From assembly GCF_004145845.1 (NCBI RefSeq), contig NZ_SELP01000002.1, positions 558,001-622,000 on the forward strand: a DNA stretch of 64,000 bases, written 5' to 3'. Positions 20,103 to 30,797 of the stretch are shown in pieces. The notes under the pieces were generated by a model that made no database searches, was not told the origin of the DNA, and saw only the letters and a list, made by a program, of their open reading frames with translations. The position numbers were made by a program, and so were the translations under genes. How positions within the stretch are numbered: position 1 is the first letter of the stretch; every line of letters begins with the position of its first letter. Source of the DNA: Loktanella sp. IMCC34160 (GTDB taxonomy: Bacteria > Pseudomonadota > Alphaproteobacteria > Rhodobacterales > Rhodobacteraceae).

Positions 20103-20942
20103 TCAGCTGTCCGGCACGCCAGCCCGGTCCAGCCCGTCGCGCACCCGTTCTTCCAGCAACCGGGCAAGCGCCTTGCGGTCGGCCACCTCGGCCACCCGCA
20201 CGGGCGGATGATAGACCAGCGTCACCGACCCCTGACGCCGCGCCCCCAGCGTGGACAGAAGATGCGGCCCAAACTCCATCTCGCCCCACCAACCATATTG
20301 GCGGGGGTCCGCGCCGGGCGCGGCCCGATAAACCACCGTTACGGGCTGTATCGACAGGGTTTCGCGCAGCCCATCTGCCATGAAGGCAGCAAAGAGTGTT
20401 GGTTTGAAGGGCAGCACACGCCGCCCGTCGGTCGATGTGCCTTCGGGAAAGAACAACAGCTTGTGCCCATGCGACAGCCGTTCGATGAACAGATCGACAT
20501 GTTCCCGCGCCTCGCGCGGGTTGCGCCGGATGAACACGGTCCCCGTCGCCCGCGCCAGCCAGCCGATCCCCGGCCAGCTTGCCACCTCGGCCTTTGACAC
20601 GAAGTAGATCCGCTTGCGGGCATTCAGCGCGAAGATGTCCAGCCAGCTTGAATGATTGGCGACAACCGCGCCGGGGCCTTTCATCATGTGGCCTTCGGTT
20701 CGATAGCGGATGCCGAGAATGAAAAAGGCCGACCGACAGACGAATTGGGTGATGAAGGGCGTCAGCGGACGGCCCTGACCGAAGAGCGGCCGTTCAACCA
20801 ACCGCAGCAGCAGCAAAAGCGCGAGGCACCCAAATGTCAGGGTGCCAAGGATCACCCCGCGCAGGAACGCCAGCCCCCAACCAACCACGCCCAGCGGCGC
20901 ATGGGGTGGTTCGATCTCGGGGTGCCAGCCTGCGTCACTCAT
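20103..20942 (-). CDS. olsA: lyso-ornithine lipid O-acyltransferase (PlsC family)
   Basis: A membrane-associated 1-acyl-glycerophosphate-type acyltransferase of 279 residues. The acceptor-site HX4D motif is in VANHSSWLD and the FPEGTSTDGR motif follows. An N-terminal hydrophobic segment anchors it. Its start overlaps the stop of the OlsB-like gene (ATGA). This makes it very likely OlsA, which adds the second acyl chain to lyso-ornithine lipid, rather than a general PlsC. Dual activity on phosphatidic acid is known for some OlsA proteins and cannot be excluded. Confidence 0.88.
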   Translation of the reverse strand: MSDAGWHPEIEPPHAPLGVVGWGLAFLRGVILGTLTFGCLALLLLLRLVERPLFGQGRPLTPFITQFVCRSAFFILGIRYRTEGHMMKGPGAVVANHSSWLDIFALNARKRIYFVSKAEVASWPGIGWLARATGTVFIRRNPREAREHVDLFIERLSHGHKLLFFPEGTSTDGRRVLPFKPTLFAAFMADGLRETLSIQPVTVVYRAAPGADPRQYGWWGEMEFGPHLLSTLGARRQGSVTLVYHPPVRVAEVADRKALARLLEERVRDGLDRAGVPDS

Positions 20943-21712
20943 GCCCGGCCCGCCTTTTCATAGATCGCCCGCTGGGTAGCATTCATCCGCGCGGTATCAA
21001 GGATCAGGCAGACATCGGTCGTATTGAACGCATGGTCGATCCAGGCCCCCTCGCCCACGACGCCCCCCAACCGCAGGTAGGCCTTGATCAGCGCGGGGGT
21101 GTCCAGCATGGCCCTGCGCCTGTCGATCTGATCCTCGGGCATGAGGTTCATGCTGGCCGCATGGGGCGGCAGTGCCGCAACGCGCAGATCTTCGGGGGCG
21201 AGGTGCCGATGATGCAGCAGGGACAGGGGCGCCGCCAAGGCCTGTGGATCGGTGCCATGAAAGGACGCAACGCCGAACAGAACTTCGATCCCGTGGTTTG
21301 CCACATAGCCGGACAGCCCGTTCCACAGGTGATACATCGCCGCCCCGCCGCGATAGTCAGGCAACAGGCAGGAGCGGCCGAGTTCCAGAAGCTTGCGGCC
21401 AGACCGGCGCAACGGGCCAAGATCATATTCAGTCTCGGAATAGAAGCGCCCGATCTTCGCGGCCTGATCCCCGCGCAACAGCCGATAGACACCAACGGCC
21501 TGATCTCCGTCAGCCCGGGCGCGGTCGAACAGGATCAGGTGATCAAAGAAGGGGTCAAAGGCATCCTGCTCCAGCCGGGCGTCGTGGTCCACCATCTCGC
21601 CGGTGCCGCCCAGTTCTTCGACAAAGACGGCATAGCGCAGGCGTTGGGCCGCGCGCAGGTCCGCCTCTGTCCGGGCAAGGCACAGCTGGAAATCCGGGGA
21701 GGTCTGGGACAT
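20939..21712 (-). CDS. olsB: L-ornithine N-acyltransferase (OlsB)
   Basis: Transfers a 3-hydroxyacyl chain from acyl-ACP to ornithine, the first step of phosphorus-free ornithine lipid. The 257 residues show the autoinducer-synthase/GNAT-like fold of OlsB: AQRLRYAVFVEELG near the N-terminus, then VGVYRLLRG, ELGRSCLLPDYRGG and LFGVASFHGTDP. It is the first gene of olsB-olsA, with coupled translation. Ornithine lipids are common in this family and rise under phosphate limitation in relatives; no Pho box is obvious here. Confidence 0.93.
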   Translation of the reverse strand: MSQTSPDFQLCLARTEADLRAAQRLRYAVFVEELGGTGEMVDHDARLEQDAFDPFFDHLILFDRARADGDQAVGVYRLLRGDQAAKIGRFYSETEYDLGPLRRSGRKLLELGRSCLLPDYRGGAAMYHLWNGLSGYVANHGIEVLFGVASFHGTDPQALAAPLSLLHHRHLAPEDLRVAALPPHAASMNLMPEDQIDRRRAMLDTPALIKAYLRLGGVVGEGAWIDHAFNTTDVCLILDTARMNATQRAIYEKAGRA

Positions 21713-21840
21713 GCGGGCCCGCGGTTGATCAAGGTCCGGGGGGTTCTAGGCCCCCAGCGACCCCATGGCAAGACAGGCTGTCACCCCGCTATTCTGTCGG
21801 GAATTGACAGGGCTGGCCGGGTTGCTACCCTCGGTTGCAA

Positions 21841-22029
21841 TCAGAACCTGTCAGGCGACACCATGATCAACATCACGCGGCGGCTATCTATGACAACCTT
21901 GCCCTCGTCCGGAAAGTTCACCGTGACCCGGCCCCCGATATTCGACTGCACCTGCCCGACGCCCCAGTCGGGGCAATCGGGGTGGCGGACCATGATGCCC
22001 GGTTCAAGAAAGCTGTTCAAATCATCCAT
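21841..22029 (-). CDS. DUF3553 small protein
   Basis: A 62-residue protein, MDDLNSFLEPGIMVRHPDCPDWG onward, with VGQVQSNIGGRVTVNFPDEGKVVID. This is the short SH3-like beta domain of DUF3553, also found at the ends of some helicases. AAGGAG lies a few bases before the ATG at 22029. It is divergent from chpT with 30 bases between the starts, so the two share a control region. Function is unknown. Confidence 0.85.
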   Translation of the reverse strand: MDDLNSFLEPGIMVRHPDCPDWGVGQVQSNIGGRVTVNFPDEGKVVIDSRRVMLIMVSPDRF

Positions 22030-22059
22030 TGCCTGCTCCTTCCCGGCCCGAGGTGCCCT

Positions 22060-22647
22060 ATGACTGCCGTCCTGTCCACCCTTGTCGGGTCCCGCATCTG
22101 TCACGACCTGATCAGCCCGATCGGCGCGATCAGCAACGGGATCGAGCTTTTGTCCATGACCGGGATGGAAACCACCCCGGAACTGGCGCTGATCCGCGAC
22201 AGCGTTGAAAACGCCAATGCCCGTATCCGCATGTTCCGGATCGCCTTTGGCGCCGCGGGCGAGGAGCAAACCGTGTCCAACGCAGAGGCCGCGAACATCC
22301 TTGAAACACTGGGCCGGGCCAGCCGGTGCAGCTATCACTGGGATGTCACAGAGGCGCAGGCGCGGGCCGATGTGCGGCTGGCCTTCCTTCTGGTGATGTG
22401 CCTCGAAACCGCCCTGCCCTACGGCGGCGAAATCCACGTCATGGCAGATGGCACCGGCTGGCGGTTGACGGCGGATGCGGAGCGGATGCAGGTCGATCCT
22501 GCCCTGTGGCGGATACTAGAGGGGCAGCCCGCGCCGGACCTTGCCGCCGCCCAGGTTCATTTCCTGCTTCTGGCACAGATCATCGGGAGCGAAAGGCGCC
22601 AGGTCAGAATGACCCAATCTGCAAGCCAACTATCAGTGGTCTTTTAG
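22060..22647 (+). CDS. chpT: histidine phosphotransferase ChpT
   Basis: The phosphotransfer protein that passes phosphate from CckA to CtrA and CpdR. It is a pseudo-kinase dimer: the first helix holds the phospho-accepting histidine at residue 15 in SRICHDLISPIGAISNGIELL. The C-terminal half resembles an ATPase domain without its catalytic motifs. The length of 195 residues fits. cckA is encoded 18 kb away in the same window; ctrA is not present here. Confidence 0.9.
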   Translation: MTAVLSTLVGSRICHDLISPIGAISNGIELLSMTGMETTPELALIRDSVENANARIRMFRIAFGAAGEEQTVSNAEAANILETLGRASRCSYHWDVTEAQARADVRLAFLLVMCLETALPYGGEIHVMADGTGWRLTADAERMQVDPALWRILEGQPAPDLAAAQVHFLLLAQIIGSERRQVRMTQSASQLSVVF

Positions 22648-22700
22648 CCTCCAATTCCACCCCTGCCCGGTCTTTCGGCTTTTCCACTTGTGGTGTTGTG

Positions 22701-23954
22701 TCACGGGCGCGTCGCGCCGTTGCCTTCCACAAGGTATTTGAAGCTGGTCAGCTGCTCTGCTCCGACGGGGCCGCGTGCGTGCATCTTGCCGGTGGCGATG
22801 CCGATCTCGGCCCCCATCCCGAACTCGCCCCCGTCGGCGAACTGGGTCGATGCGTTGTGCATCAGGATTGCGCTGTCCAGCCGTTCAAAGAACCGGGCCA
22901 CGGGGGCTGCGTCTTCGGCGATGATGCAATCGGTGTGGTTGGACCCGTAGCTGCGGATGTGGGCAATCGCCTCGTCCACCCCGTCGACCAGTTTCGCCGC
23001 GATATCCATATCGAGGTATTCGCGCCCCCAATCGTCCTCGGTCGCGGCAACGGTGCCGTCGATCCCCTCTGCCCCATGTACACGGACGCCCGCCGCCTTG
23101 AGCGCGGCGACCAGATCGGCGCCAAGACCCTCTGCAATGTCGCGGTGAACCAGCAGGCACTCGGCGGCGCCGCAAATCCCGGTCCGCCGCGTCTTGGCAT
23201 TCAGCACGATGTCGAGCGCCTTTTTCGGGTCGGCGGATTTGTCGACGTAGATGTGCACGATTCCTTCCAGGTGGGCAAAGACCGGCACCCGTGCCTCGCG
23301 CTGCACCAGCCCGACAAGGCCCTTGCCGCCACGGGGAACGATCACGTCGATATGGTCGGTCATGGTCAGCATCTCGCTGACGGCCGCGCGGTCGCGGGTC
23401 GGGACCAATTGGATCGCCGCTTCGGGCAGGTTCGCGCCTTTCAGCCCTTCGACAAGACAGGCGTGAATCGCCTGGGAAGAGTTGAACCCTTCCGATCCGC
23501 CGCGCAGGATCACCGCGTTGCCCGACATCAGGCACAGCGCGCCCGCGTCCGCGGTCACGTTGGGACGGCTTTCATAAATCACGCCGACAACGCCAAGCGG
23601 GGTGCGCACCCGCCGAATGTGCAGGCCCGACGGCATGTCCCATTCGGCGATGACATCGCCCACCGGATCGCGCTGTTCGGCCACGGTACGCAGCCCGTCG
23701 ACGATGCCGCGAATGCGGTCTTCGTCCAGCATCAGCCGGTCCATCATCGCCGGGCTCAGGCCCTTCTCACGGCCATAGTCCATATCGCGCGCGTTGGCCT
23801 CGATGATCTTGGCGCGGTTCTTCCAGACGGCATCTGCGGCCCCAATCAGGGCGGCGTGCTTGCGGTCGGCCTTGGCATAGGCCAGTTCGGCGGCGGCAGC
23901 CCGGGCCTTTTCGCCGATTTCGATCATCTGGCTGTGAATCTCGGTCGCGTCCAT
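22701..23954 (-). CDS. proA: glutamate-5-semialdehyde dehydrogenase
   Basis: Reduces gamma-glutamyl phosphate to glutamate semialdehyde in proline synthesis. Motifs include [32 protein letters not shown], the [12 protein letters not shown] region and the catalytic-cysteine region [15 protein letters not shown]. The start at 23954 ([10 protein letters not shown]) is chosen because it lies just after the end of proB; upstream codons overlap proB in another frame. The length is 417 residues. It is the last gene of obgE-proB-proA. Confidence 0.96.
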   Translation of the reverse strand: MDATEIHSQMIEIGEKARAAAAELAYAKADRKHAALIGAADAVWKNRAKIIEANARDMDYGREKGLSPAMMDRLMLDEDRIRGIVDGLRTVAEQRDPVGDVIAEWDMPSGLHIRRVRTPLGVVGVIYESRPNVTADAGALCLMSGNAVILRGGSEGFNSSQAIHACLVEGLKGANLPEAAIQLVPTRDRAAVSEMLTMTDHIDVIVPRGGKGLVGLVQREARVPVFAHLEGIVHIYVDKSADPKKALDIVLNAKTRRTGICGAAECLLVHRDIAEGLGADLVAALKAAGVRVHGAEGIDGTVAATEDDWGREYLDMDIAAKLVDGVDEAIAHIRSYGSNHTDCIIAEDAAPVARFFERLDSAILMHNASTQFADGGEFGMGAEIGIATGKMHARGPVGAEQLTSFKYLVEGNGATRP

Positions 23955-23964
23955 CTTCGCCCCC

Positions 23965-26099
<2,135 letters not shown>

Positions 26100-26132
26100 T
26101 CAGGCTTTCTGTTGCGTCAGGCAGGCGATACT

Positions 26133-26651
26133 CTAAGCCGCGCCAATCCTCAAGCTGTCGTAACGGGCGCGGGTCAGGGCAAAGCGCCGCGACAGAAGCG
26201 TTTCGCCCCGCGCCTTGCAGAACCCGACGGTATCGGGCCGGTTTTCAAACCCCAGCTTTTGCAGCACCCGCATCGAGGCGGGGTTGTCCAGCCAGACGCC
26301 GCCCACGACCTCGCCCCAACCGTAGGTCGCAAAGGCCCGGTCGAGCAGAACCTGCGCCGCCTCGGTCGCATAGCCCTGCCCCCAATGCGGCGGTGCGACG
26401 GCATAGCCGATCTCGCCCTCCAGAATGCCCATCTGGCCGACCATCTCTGATCCGCGCCAGAGGCCGAAGACAAAGCCGCGCGCCGGGTCGATCCGCTGGC
26501 AGCGTTCAAGGGCAAAGTCCCGATCTGCCGGGATCGGCCAGCTGCCGGTCATCCGCGCGACCTCGGGCCAGGACATGAGCGCGAGAAGTGGTTCATGGTC
26601 GGCCGGCGACACGGGCCGCAAGGTCAGCCGGTCAGTGCGCAGGTCATCCAT
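26133..26651 (-). CDS. GNAT acetyltransferase, RimJ/RimL type (third of array)
   Basis: A 172-residue acetyltransferase_3-type protein that probably acetylates an amino group with acetyl-CoA. Typical motifs are DRLTLRPVSPADHEPLLALM at the N-terminus, IGYAVAPPHWGQGYATEAAQ for CoA binding, and NPASMRVLQKLGF. It overlaps the preceding gene of the array by eight bases. The substrate is unknown; ribosomal protein N-termini or small molecules are both possible for this family. Confidence 0.88.
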   Translation of the reverse strand: MDDLRTDRLTLRPVSPADHEPLLALMSWPEVARMTGSWPIPADRDFALERCQRIDPARGFVFGLWRGSEMVGQMGILEGEIGYAVAPPHWGQGYATEAAQVLLDRAFATYGWGEVVGGVWLDNPASMRVLQKLGFENRPDTVGFCKARGETLLSRRFALTRARYDSLRIGAA

Positions 26652-27156
26652 GACGCGCCTCCCAAGTGTCGCGGGTCAACAGCATGTCGCGCGATGGCAC
26701 ATCCTGCCCCCGCGCCACGCAGGGCAGCATCTTGGCGCCGACATCCATGAACCCCAACTTGCGCAACACCTTCGCAGACCCTGCGTTGTCATCGAAATGA
26801 CCCGACCGGATCTTGTAGTTCAGCGGATTGGCAAAATAATGGCGCAGAACGGCGCATCCGGCTTCGGTCGCATAGCCCTGCCCCCAGACCCGGCGCGCCA
26901 GCCAATAGCCAAGCCCCGTGTCTGTGGTGCCGATCATGCCGCAAAGCCCGTCAGCGTCACAGATCGCCCAGGATGCCTCTCTGCCCGCTTCGCATTCGGT
27001 CAGGAACCATTCGGCATCGGCGCGGCTGTAAGGATAGGGCACAACCGACAACCACTGAACGACCTCCCAGTCGTTGATGGCAAGGGTCAGCGCCTCTGCA
27101 TCCCCGACCACCGGGGGCCGGAGGGTGAGGCGCCCGGTGGTCAAAACGGGGATCAT
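26644..27156 (-). CDS. GNAT acetyltransferase, RimJ/RimL type (second of array)
   Basis: A 170-residue GNAT paralog of its neighbours: TTGRLTLRPPVVGDAEALTLAI, YWLARRVWGQGYATEAGCAVL for CoA binding, and NAGSAKVLRKLGF. The ATG at 27156 is taken as start; a GTG three bases earlier abuts the stop of the upstream gene and is equally possible. It is tightly packed with the genes on both sides. The substrate is unknown. Confidence 0.87.
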   Translation of the reverse strand: MIPVLTTGRLTLRPPVVGDAEALTLAINDWEVVQWLSVVPYPYSRADAEWFLTECEAGREASWAICDADGLCGMIGTTDTGLGYWLARRVWGQGYATEAGCAVLRHYFANPLNYKIRSGHFDDNAGSAKVLRKLGFMDVGAKMLPCVARGQDVPSRDMLLTRDTWEARHG

Positions 27157-27159
27157 CAC

Positions 27160-27696
27160 TTACATCTTCTTGGTATAGGTCCAGGTTGGGACAGTGGCAT
27201 TGCGGGCAACGCAAAACGCTTCGGCGTCGCCCAGATAATCGAAACCGGAATTGGTCAGCACCCGGGCAGAGCCGGGATTGTCCTGAAACACGCTGGCAAA
27301 AATCCGGTCGGACTGATGCGGATTCGCGTCCAGCATGGCCTGAACCGCCTCGGTCGCGATGCCGCCGTTCCAGAAGGCCGGAGCCACCCAATAGCCGATC
27401 TCGGACTGGTTGCGGTCCATCCGTTCCAACCCGACAAGGCCAATCACCTCGGCATGGCCATTGGCCGATCCGTCGATGGCCCAGATATCCTCGGTGCGTT
27501 TCGGGTCCGAGGCATGGGTGATCAGCGCCTCGACCGCGCCGGGCGGCATCGGGTGCGGGATGTCACGCGTCATGCGGGCCACGCGTTCGTCGGCGGAATA
27601 CATTCCGATCAGCCCGGCGTCGGACTTGCGCAGCGGGCGCAGGATGAACCGCTCCGCCTCGATCACGGGCTGATTGACGACCAATTCTTGCAACAT
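27160..27696 (-). CDS. GNAT acetyltransferase, RimJ/RimL type (first of array)
   Basis: A 178-residue GNAT protein with EAERFILRPLRKSDAGLIG, IGYWVAPAFWNGGIATEAVQ (the CoA loop has NGG instead of the usual GxG) and NPGSARVLTNSGF. The start at 27696 is set by a strong GAGGAGGAA upstream; an earlier ATG at 27735 lacks one. It begins the three-gene array that sits between rpmA and obgE. Confidence 0.87.
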   Translation of the reverse strand: MLQELVVNQPVIEAERFILRPLRKSDAGLIGMYSADERVARMTRDIPHPMPPGAVEALITHASDPKRTEDIWAIDGSANGHAEVIGLVGLERMDRNQSEIGYWVAPAFWNGGIATEAVQAMLDANPHQSDRIFASVFQDNPGSARVLTNSGFDYLGDAEAFCVARNATVPTWTYTKKM

Positions 27697-27840
27697 GGTC
27701 TTCCTCCTCGAAAACCAACGCGGGTGCCCCGGCAATCCTCCTATGCCAGATCCGCTAAAATTTCATGACATCACGTAAGACGAGAAAGGGGACCGGCCTA
27801 CGCCGATCCCCCCAATGTGATGCCTTGTGAAGGTTTCGGC

Positions 27841-28110
27841 TTACTCAGCGGCCTCCGCCACCGGGAGAACCGAAATAAAGGTGCGCTTTTTCAGGCCCTT
27901 GTGGAATTTCACCTGGCCTTCGGCGGTTGCAAAGATGGTGTGATCCTTGCCCATGCCAACGCCCTCGCCCGGCCACATCTTGGTGCCGCGCTGACGCACG
28001 ATGATGTTGCCCGGGATGACGGCTTCGCCACCGAATTTCTTCACGCCAAGACGGCGACCGGCGGAGTCGCGGCCGTTACGGGAGGAACCGCCTGCTTTTT
28101 TGTGTGCCAT
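27841..28110 (-). CDS. rpmA: 50S ribosomal protein L27
   Basis: A large-subunit protein near the peptidyl transferase centre. The 89-residue sequence begins [28 protein letters not shown], the universal L27 start with no cleaved leader, and continues [17 protein letters not shown]. It lies 24 bases after rplU on the same strand, the normal pairing. Confidence 0.98.
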   Translation of the reverse strand: MAHKKAGGSSRNGRDSAGRRLGVKKFGGEAVIPGNIIVRQRGTKMWPGEGVGMGKDHTIFATAEGQVKFHKGLKKRTFISVLPVAEAAE

Positions 28111-28134
28111 AGTCTCTCTCCTACGTCTTGTATC

Positions 28135-28758
28135 TTACTTGGCCAGTTCTTTGGCCTGGTCAACCCAGCCTTCACGCTCGATACGGCCCTTGAACGACAG
28201 CTTCTCGTCGAACTCGGCAATATCGGCTTCAGTCCAGGCAGCGATCTGGGCAAAGGAGGTGACGCCAGCGGCGTGCAGCTTCTTTTCCAGTGCCGGGCCG
28301 ACGCCCGACAGTTGTTTCAGGTCGTCAGCGCCCGCAGCAGCGGCAGCGTCGGCCTTCTTGGCGGGGGCGGCTTTCTTCGGGGCGGCGGCGGCGACAGCCA
28401 CACCAGCAACCGAACCAGCACCCACGGCGGCCTTCACGCCGGACTTGTCGGCACCCTTTTCAAGGATGTCGGTGATCCGGACCAGCGTCAGCTGCTGACG
28501 GTGACCCTTGGTGCGCTTGGACGAGTGCTTGCGACGACGCTTCACAAAGTGGATCGTCTTCTCGCCCTTGATCTGGTCGATGACCTCAGCCTGAACGGCG
28601 GCACCTTCCACAAGGGGGGCACCAACGGTCGCGCCGACCATGAGAATCTCGTTGAACTGGACCTTCTCGCCAGCGTCAGCCGCCAGCTTTTCGACCCGCA
28701 GAACGTCGCCCGAGGCGACCTTGTATTGCTTGCCGCCGGTTTTCAGAACCGCAAACAT
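28135..28758 (-). CDS. rplU: 50S ribosomal protein L21 with C-terminal helix-hairpin-helix-like extension
   Basis: The first 103 residues are ordinary L21 ([22 protein letters not shown] to [22 protein letters not shown]). About 100 more residues follow: an Ala/Lys-rich linker and then a domain of the type [43 protein letters not shown]. That domain resembles the helix-hairpin-helix tails seen on several alphaproteobacterial proteins. The start at 28758 has AAGGAAG seven bases upstream and gives the universal L21 N-terminus; the ATG at 28773 is rejected. The extended form is known from Rhodobacterales; the role of the tail is not. Confidence 0.95.
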   Translation of the reverse strand: MFAVLKTGGKQYKVASGDVLRVEKLAADAGEKVQFNEILMVGATVGAPLVEGAAVQAEVIDQIKGEKTIHFVKRRRKHSSKRTKGHRQQLTLVRITDILEKGADKSGVKAAVGAGSVAGVAVAAAAPKKAAPAKKADAAAAAGADDLKQLSGVGPALEKKLHAAGVTSFAQIAAWTEADIAEFDEKLSFKGRIEREGWVDQAKELAK

Positions 28759-28942
28759 ATGATCTTCCTTCATTTTCCGCGTCTCTAGGGCCTCGGCCTT
28801 GGCCGTGTTGTGGGATCGTTCCCGCCCGTGGACTGCGCGCCGGTATCGGCGTTATTTCGCAACTTACCCGACAAGGCTCTTGCCGGGATGGCGGCTTATC
28901 TGCGCCAATGGGGCAAAAGTCAACACCCAAAGGGGCCTGCAG

Positions 28943-29272
28943 ATGCGACTATTCCTGATTGCCACGACCTGTCTTCTTGCCGGCTGCACCAGTCTGGGTG
29001 ATGGCCCCGTGGGGCGGGTTTTCGACCAGACCGCAAACGCGGTCAACACCGAACGGCGCGGCGCGGTCGAGGTGATCGTGAAAACCAACCACCCGACCCT
29101 GCTGGCCGAGATCGCGGCGGGGGGCGGCCCGGTTCTGACCCGCGCCATGGATGCCGCCGGGGTGCCGCTGTCGGACCGTTCCGCCCGAATCCTTCAGCTT
29201 CAGGGCGATCTGCCGGTCTACCGCGCCAATCTGGAGGCGCTGACAACCGCCCTGCTACTTTACGGTGGCTAG
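28943..29272 (+). CDS. small predicted lipoprotein
   Basis: A 109-residue protein with a lipoprotein signal (MRLFLIATTCLLAGC; lipobox LLAGC with the lipidated cysteine at residue 15). The remaining 94 residues are a soluble helical region with no recognised domain. It is divergent from rplU. Its stop overlaps the converging DUF2059 gene by four bases. Anchoring in the outer membrane or facing the periplasm is inferred. Function is unknown. Confidence 0.8.
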   Translation: MRLFLIATTCLLAGCTSLGDGPVGRVFDQTANAVNTERRGAVEVIVKTNHPTLLAEIAAGGGPVLTRAMDAAGVPLSDRSARILQLQGDLPVYRANLEALTTALLLYGG

Positions 29273-30102
29273 AGGTCGGCGCCGGTCATCATTTCACCGG
29301 CGGCAAGACCCAACCCGCGGGACAGGTCATTGAACATCCCGTCAAAGCCGTTGAACAAGGCCCGGTTCATCGCCTGCCCGATATCCGTCTCCGACAGGGC
29401 GATATAGGCCTCGACATCGCTGTCGGACAGCGGCTGATAGGCAAGCCCAAGGAAGGAATAGACCCATTCCGTGGTCGAGGCCCGTACCTCGGGTTCCTGG
29501 CTCCAGACATCGGTGAGGATATCGCTTTCGGTCAATTCGCCGCCAAAGGCCCCCGCGTCGGCCATGCCGATGTAGAAGGCATAGTTGGAATTCAGCCCCC
29601 CGACGACGTTCGATTCGATGAGGTCGTTTACCTCGATGAACCGGGTCAGCAGCTGATGACGGTCGGTTTCATCCATCGCGGCAATCGCCGCGGCCTCGAT
29701 CGCGGCGGCCTCCACCTCTGGGTCGAGGAAGGCGCGGCGGGCGCTGATTTCAAGCGACACGATTTCCATCCCGAGGTCAGATCCGAAGAAATCGAGTAGT
29801 GGGCCGATATCTTCGCCCTCAAGCGACGCGGCGAAATCCATCCGGACCCGCGCCTCCATCCGCTCCACGTCATAGACGCGGTCGATCATGCTGTCCCAAC
29901 GCGGCCCGCCGCCGCCCTGAAACAGATCAGAGGCAAGCTGATCCGCGTGCGACAGCCCCTCTTCGCGCATGATTCCAATCAGTTCGGGCAGGCCGGTCGC
30001 GTCAAACAGCCGGTCGATGTCCCCGGTTTCGGACTGGGCAAAGGCGGGCAGACCCATTGCCGTCGAAAAAACCGCACCGACAAGGGAAAAACGAAGGGAC
30101 AT
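29269..30102 (-). CDS. secreted DUF2059 protein
   Basis: A 277-residue exported protein with a signal peptide (MSLRFSLVGAVFSTAMGLPAFAQ-S) and a helical DUF2059-like region including DFFGSDLGMEIVSLEISARRAFLDPEVE. AGGAG precedes the ATG. The family has no established activity. It lies upstream of, and on the opposite strand to, the tRNA-Ser gene. Confidence 0.8.
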   Translation of the reverse strand: MSLRFSLVGAVFSTAMGLPAFAQSETGDIDRLFDATGLPELIGIMREEGLSHADQLASDLFQGGGGPRWDSMIDRVYDVERMEARVRMDFAASLEGEDIGPLLDFFGSDLGMEIVSLEISARRAFLDPEVEAAAIEAAAIAAMDETDRHQLLTRFIEVNDLIESNVVGGLNSNYAFYIGMADAGAFGGELTESDILTDVWSQEPEVRASTTEWVYSFLGLAYQPLSDSDVEAYIALSETDIGQAMNRALFNGFDGMFNDLSRGLGLAAGEMMTGADL

Positions 30103-30284
30103 GTGATGGCTCCTGACCGGGGAAACTTTGCGTTCCCAATAGGTCTAGTGGTTGCCCCCCTTGTTTCCAAGGGTGCTGACGTGATTGTCAGGACAGGAAA
30201 TTCAGCCATGGCAGGATCGAGCCGGAATTGGGGGTTGCAGAAGGTCGCGGCCTTGGCTAAACGCCCCCCACCAAGACCCTTCGC

Positions 30285-30374
30285 GGAGAGGTGCCGGAGT
30301 GGTCGAACGGGGCGGTCTCGAAAACCGTTGTGGGTGCAAGCCCACCCAGGGTTCGAATCCCTGTCTCTCCGCCA
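30285..30374 (+). tRNA. tRNA-Ser (anticodon CGA)
   Basis: The 90-base gene folds as a class II tRNA. The acceptor stem is GGAGAGG with TCTCTCC, the discriminator is G and CCA is encoded. The anticodon loop CTCGAAA gives CGA at 30319-30321, the long variable arm is GTGGGTGCAAGCCCAC, and the T loop is GGTTCGAATCC. It reads UCG codons. No integrase or direct repeat of its 3' end is evident nearby. Confidence 0.97.
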
Positions 30375-30594
30375 TATACCCCAAATTGATGATGTGATTT
30401 GCGCTGGCGCTCAGGCCCTGGCGCCGCCGCGTCGCATTCGATGCGCGTCATCAGTCGGTTATTGCTCACGGCCGGCGTTAGCCCCTTCCTATGCCGCCCC
30501 CCTTTCCCTGTCTGCCCTGCGACCGCCTGTCGCATCCAAAGACTGGGCTGCGGACTACGTTTTGTCCCGTCGACATCGCGAACGGAGACATCAC

Positions 30595-30678
30595 ATGTTC
30601 AAAGGACTGGGGCTTTCCCTGTTTCTGATTATCGGCGGCATGCTGGCCGTCCCGGCAGCCATGGTTGCCGCGCTTTAG
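30595..30678 (+). CDS. 27-residue membrane microprotein
   Basis: A very short gene reading MFKGLGLSLFLIIGGM-LAVPAAMVAAL, essentially one transmembrane helix after a short N-terminus with one lysine. GGAG lies nine bases before the ATG, and an 11-base stem terminator begins 10 bases after the TAG. An isolated, properly bounded transcription unit supports a real gene. No family is recognised. It is too short for most gene finders. Confidence 0.6.
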   Translation: MFKGLGLSLFLIIGGMLAVPAAMVAAL

Positions 30679-30688
30679 AAAACAGCGA

Positions 30689-30717
30689 CGGGGCAGCGGA
30701 CCGCTGCCCCGTTTCCT
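30689..30717 (+). terminator. terminator of the microprotein gene
   Basis: CGGGGCAGCGG (30689-30699) pairs with CCGCTGCCCCG (30701-30711) and is followed by TTTCCTGTTTT. It is among the strongest hairpins of the window and follows the 27-codon gene directly. Confidence 0.88.
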
Positions 30718-30797
30718 GTTTTGCATTGGCGGTCTTCGAACCAGTGGCAGAAGCAACGCGACCCTGAGCGTCGTCACCTCGCCATCCCAACCAAAAA

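Noticed and set aside
30285-30374. tRNA-Ser as a genomic-island attachment site
   Set aside because: No integrase, no direct repeat of its 3' end and no foreign-looking genes follow it.
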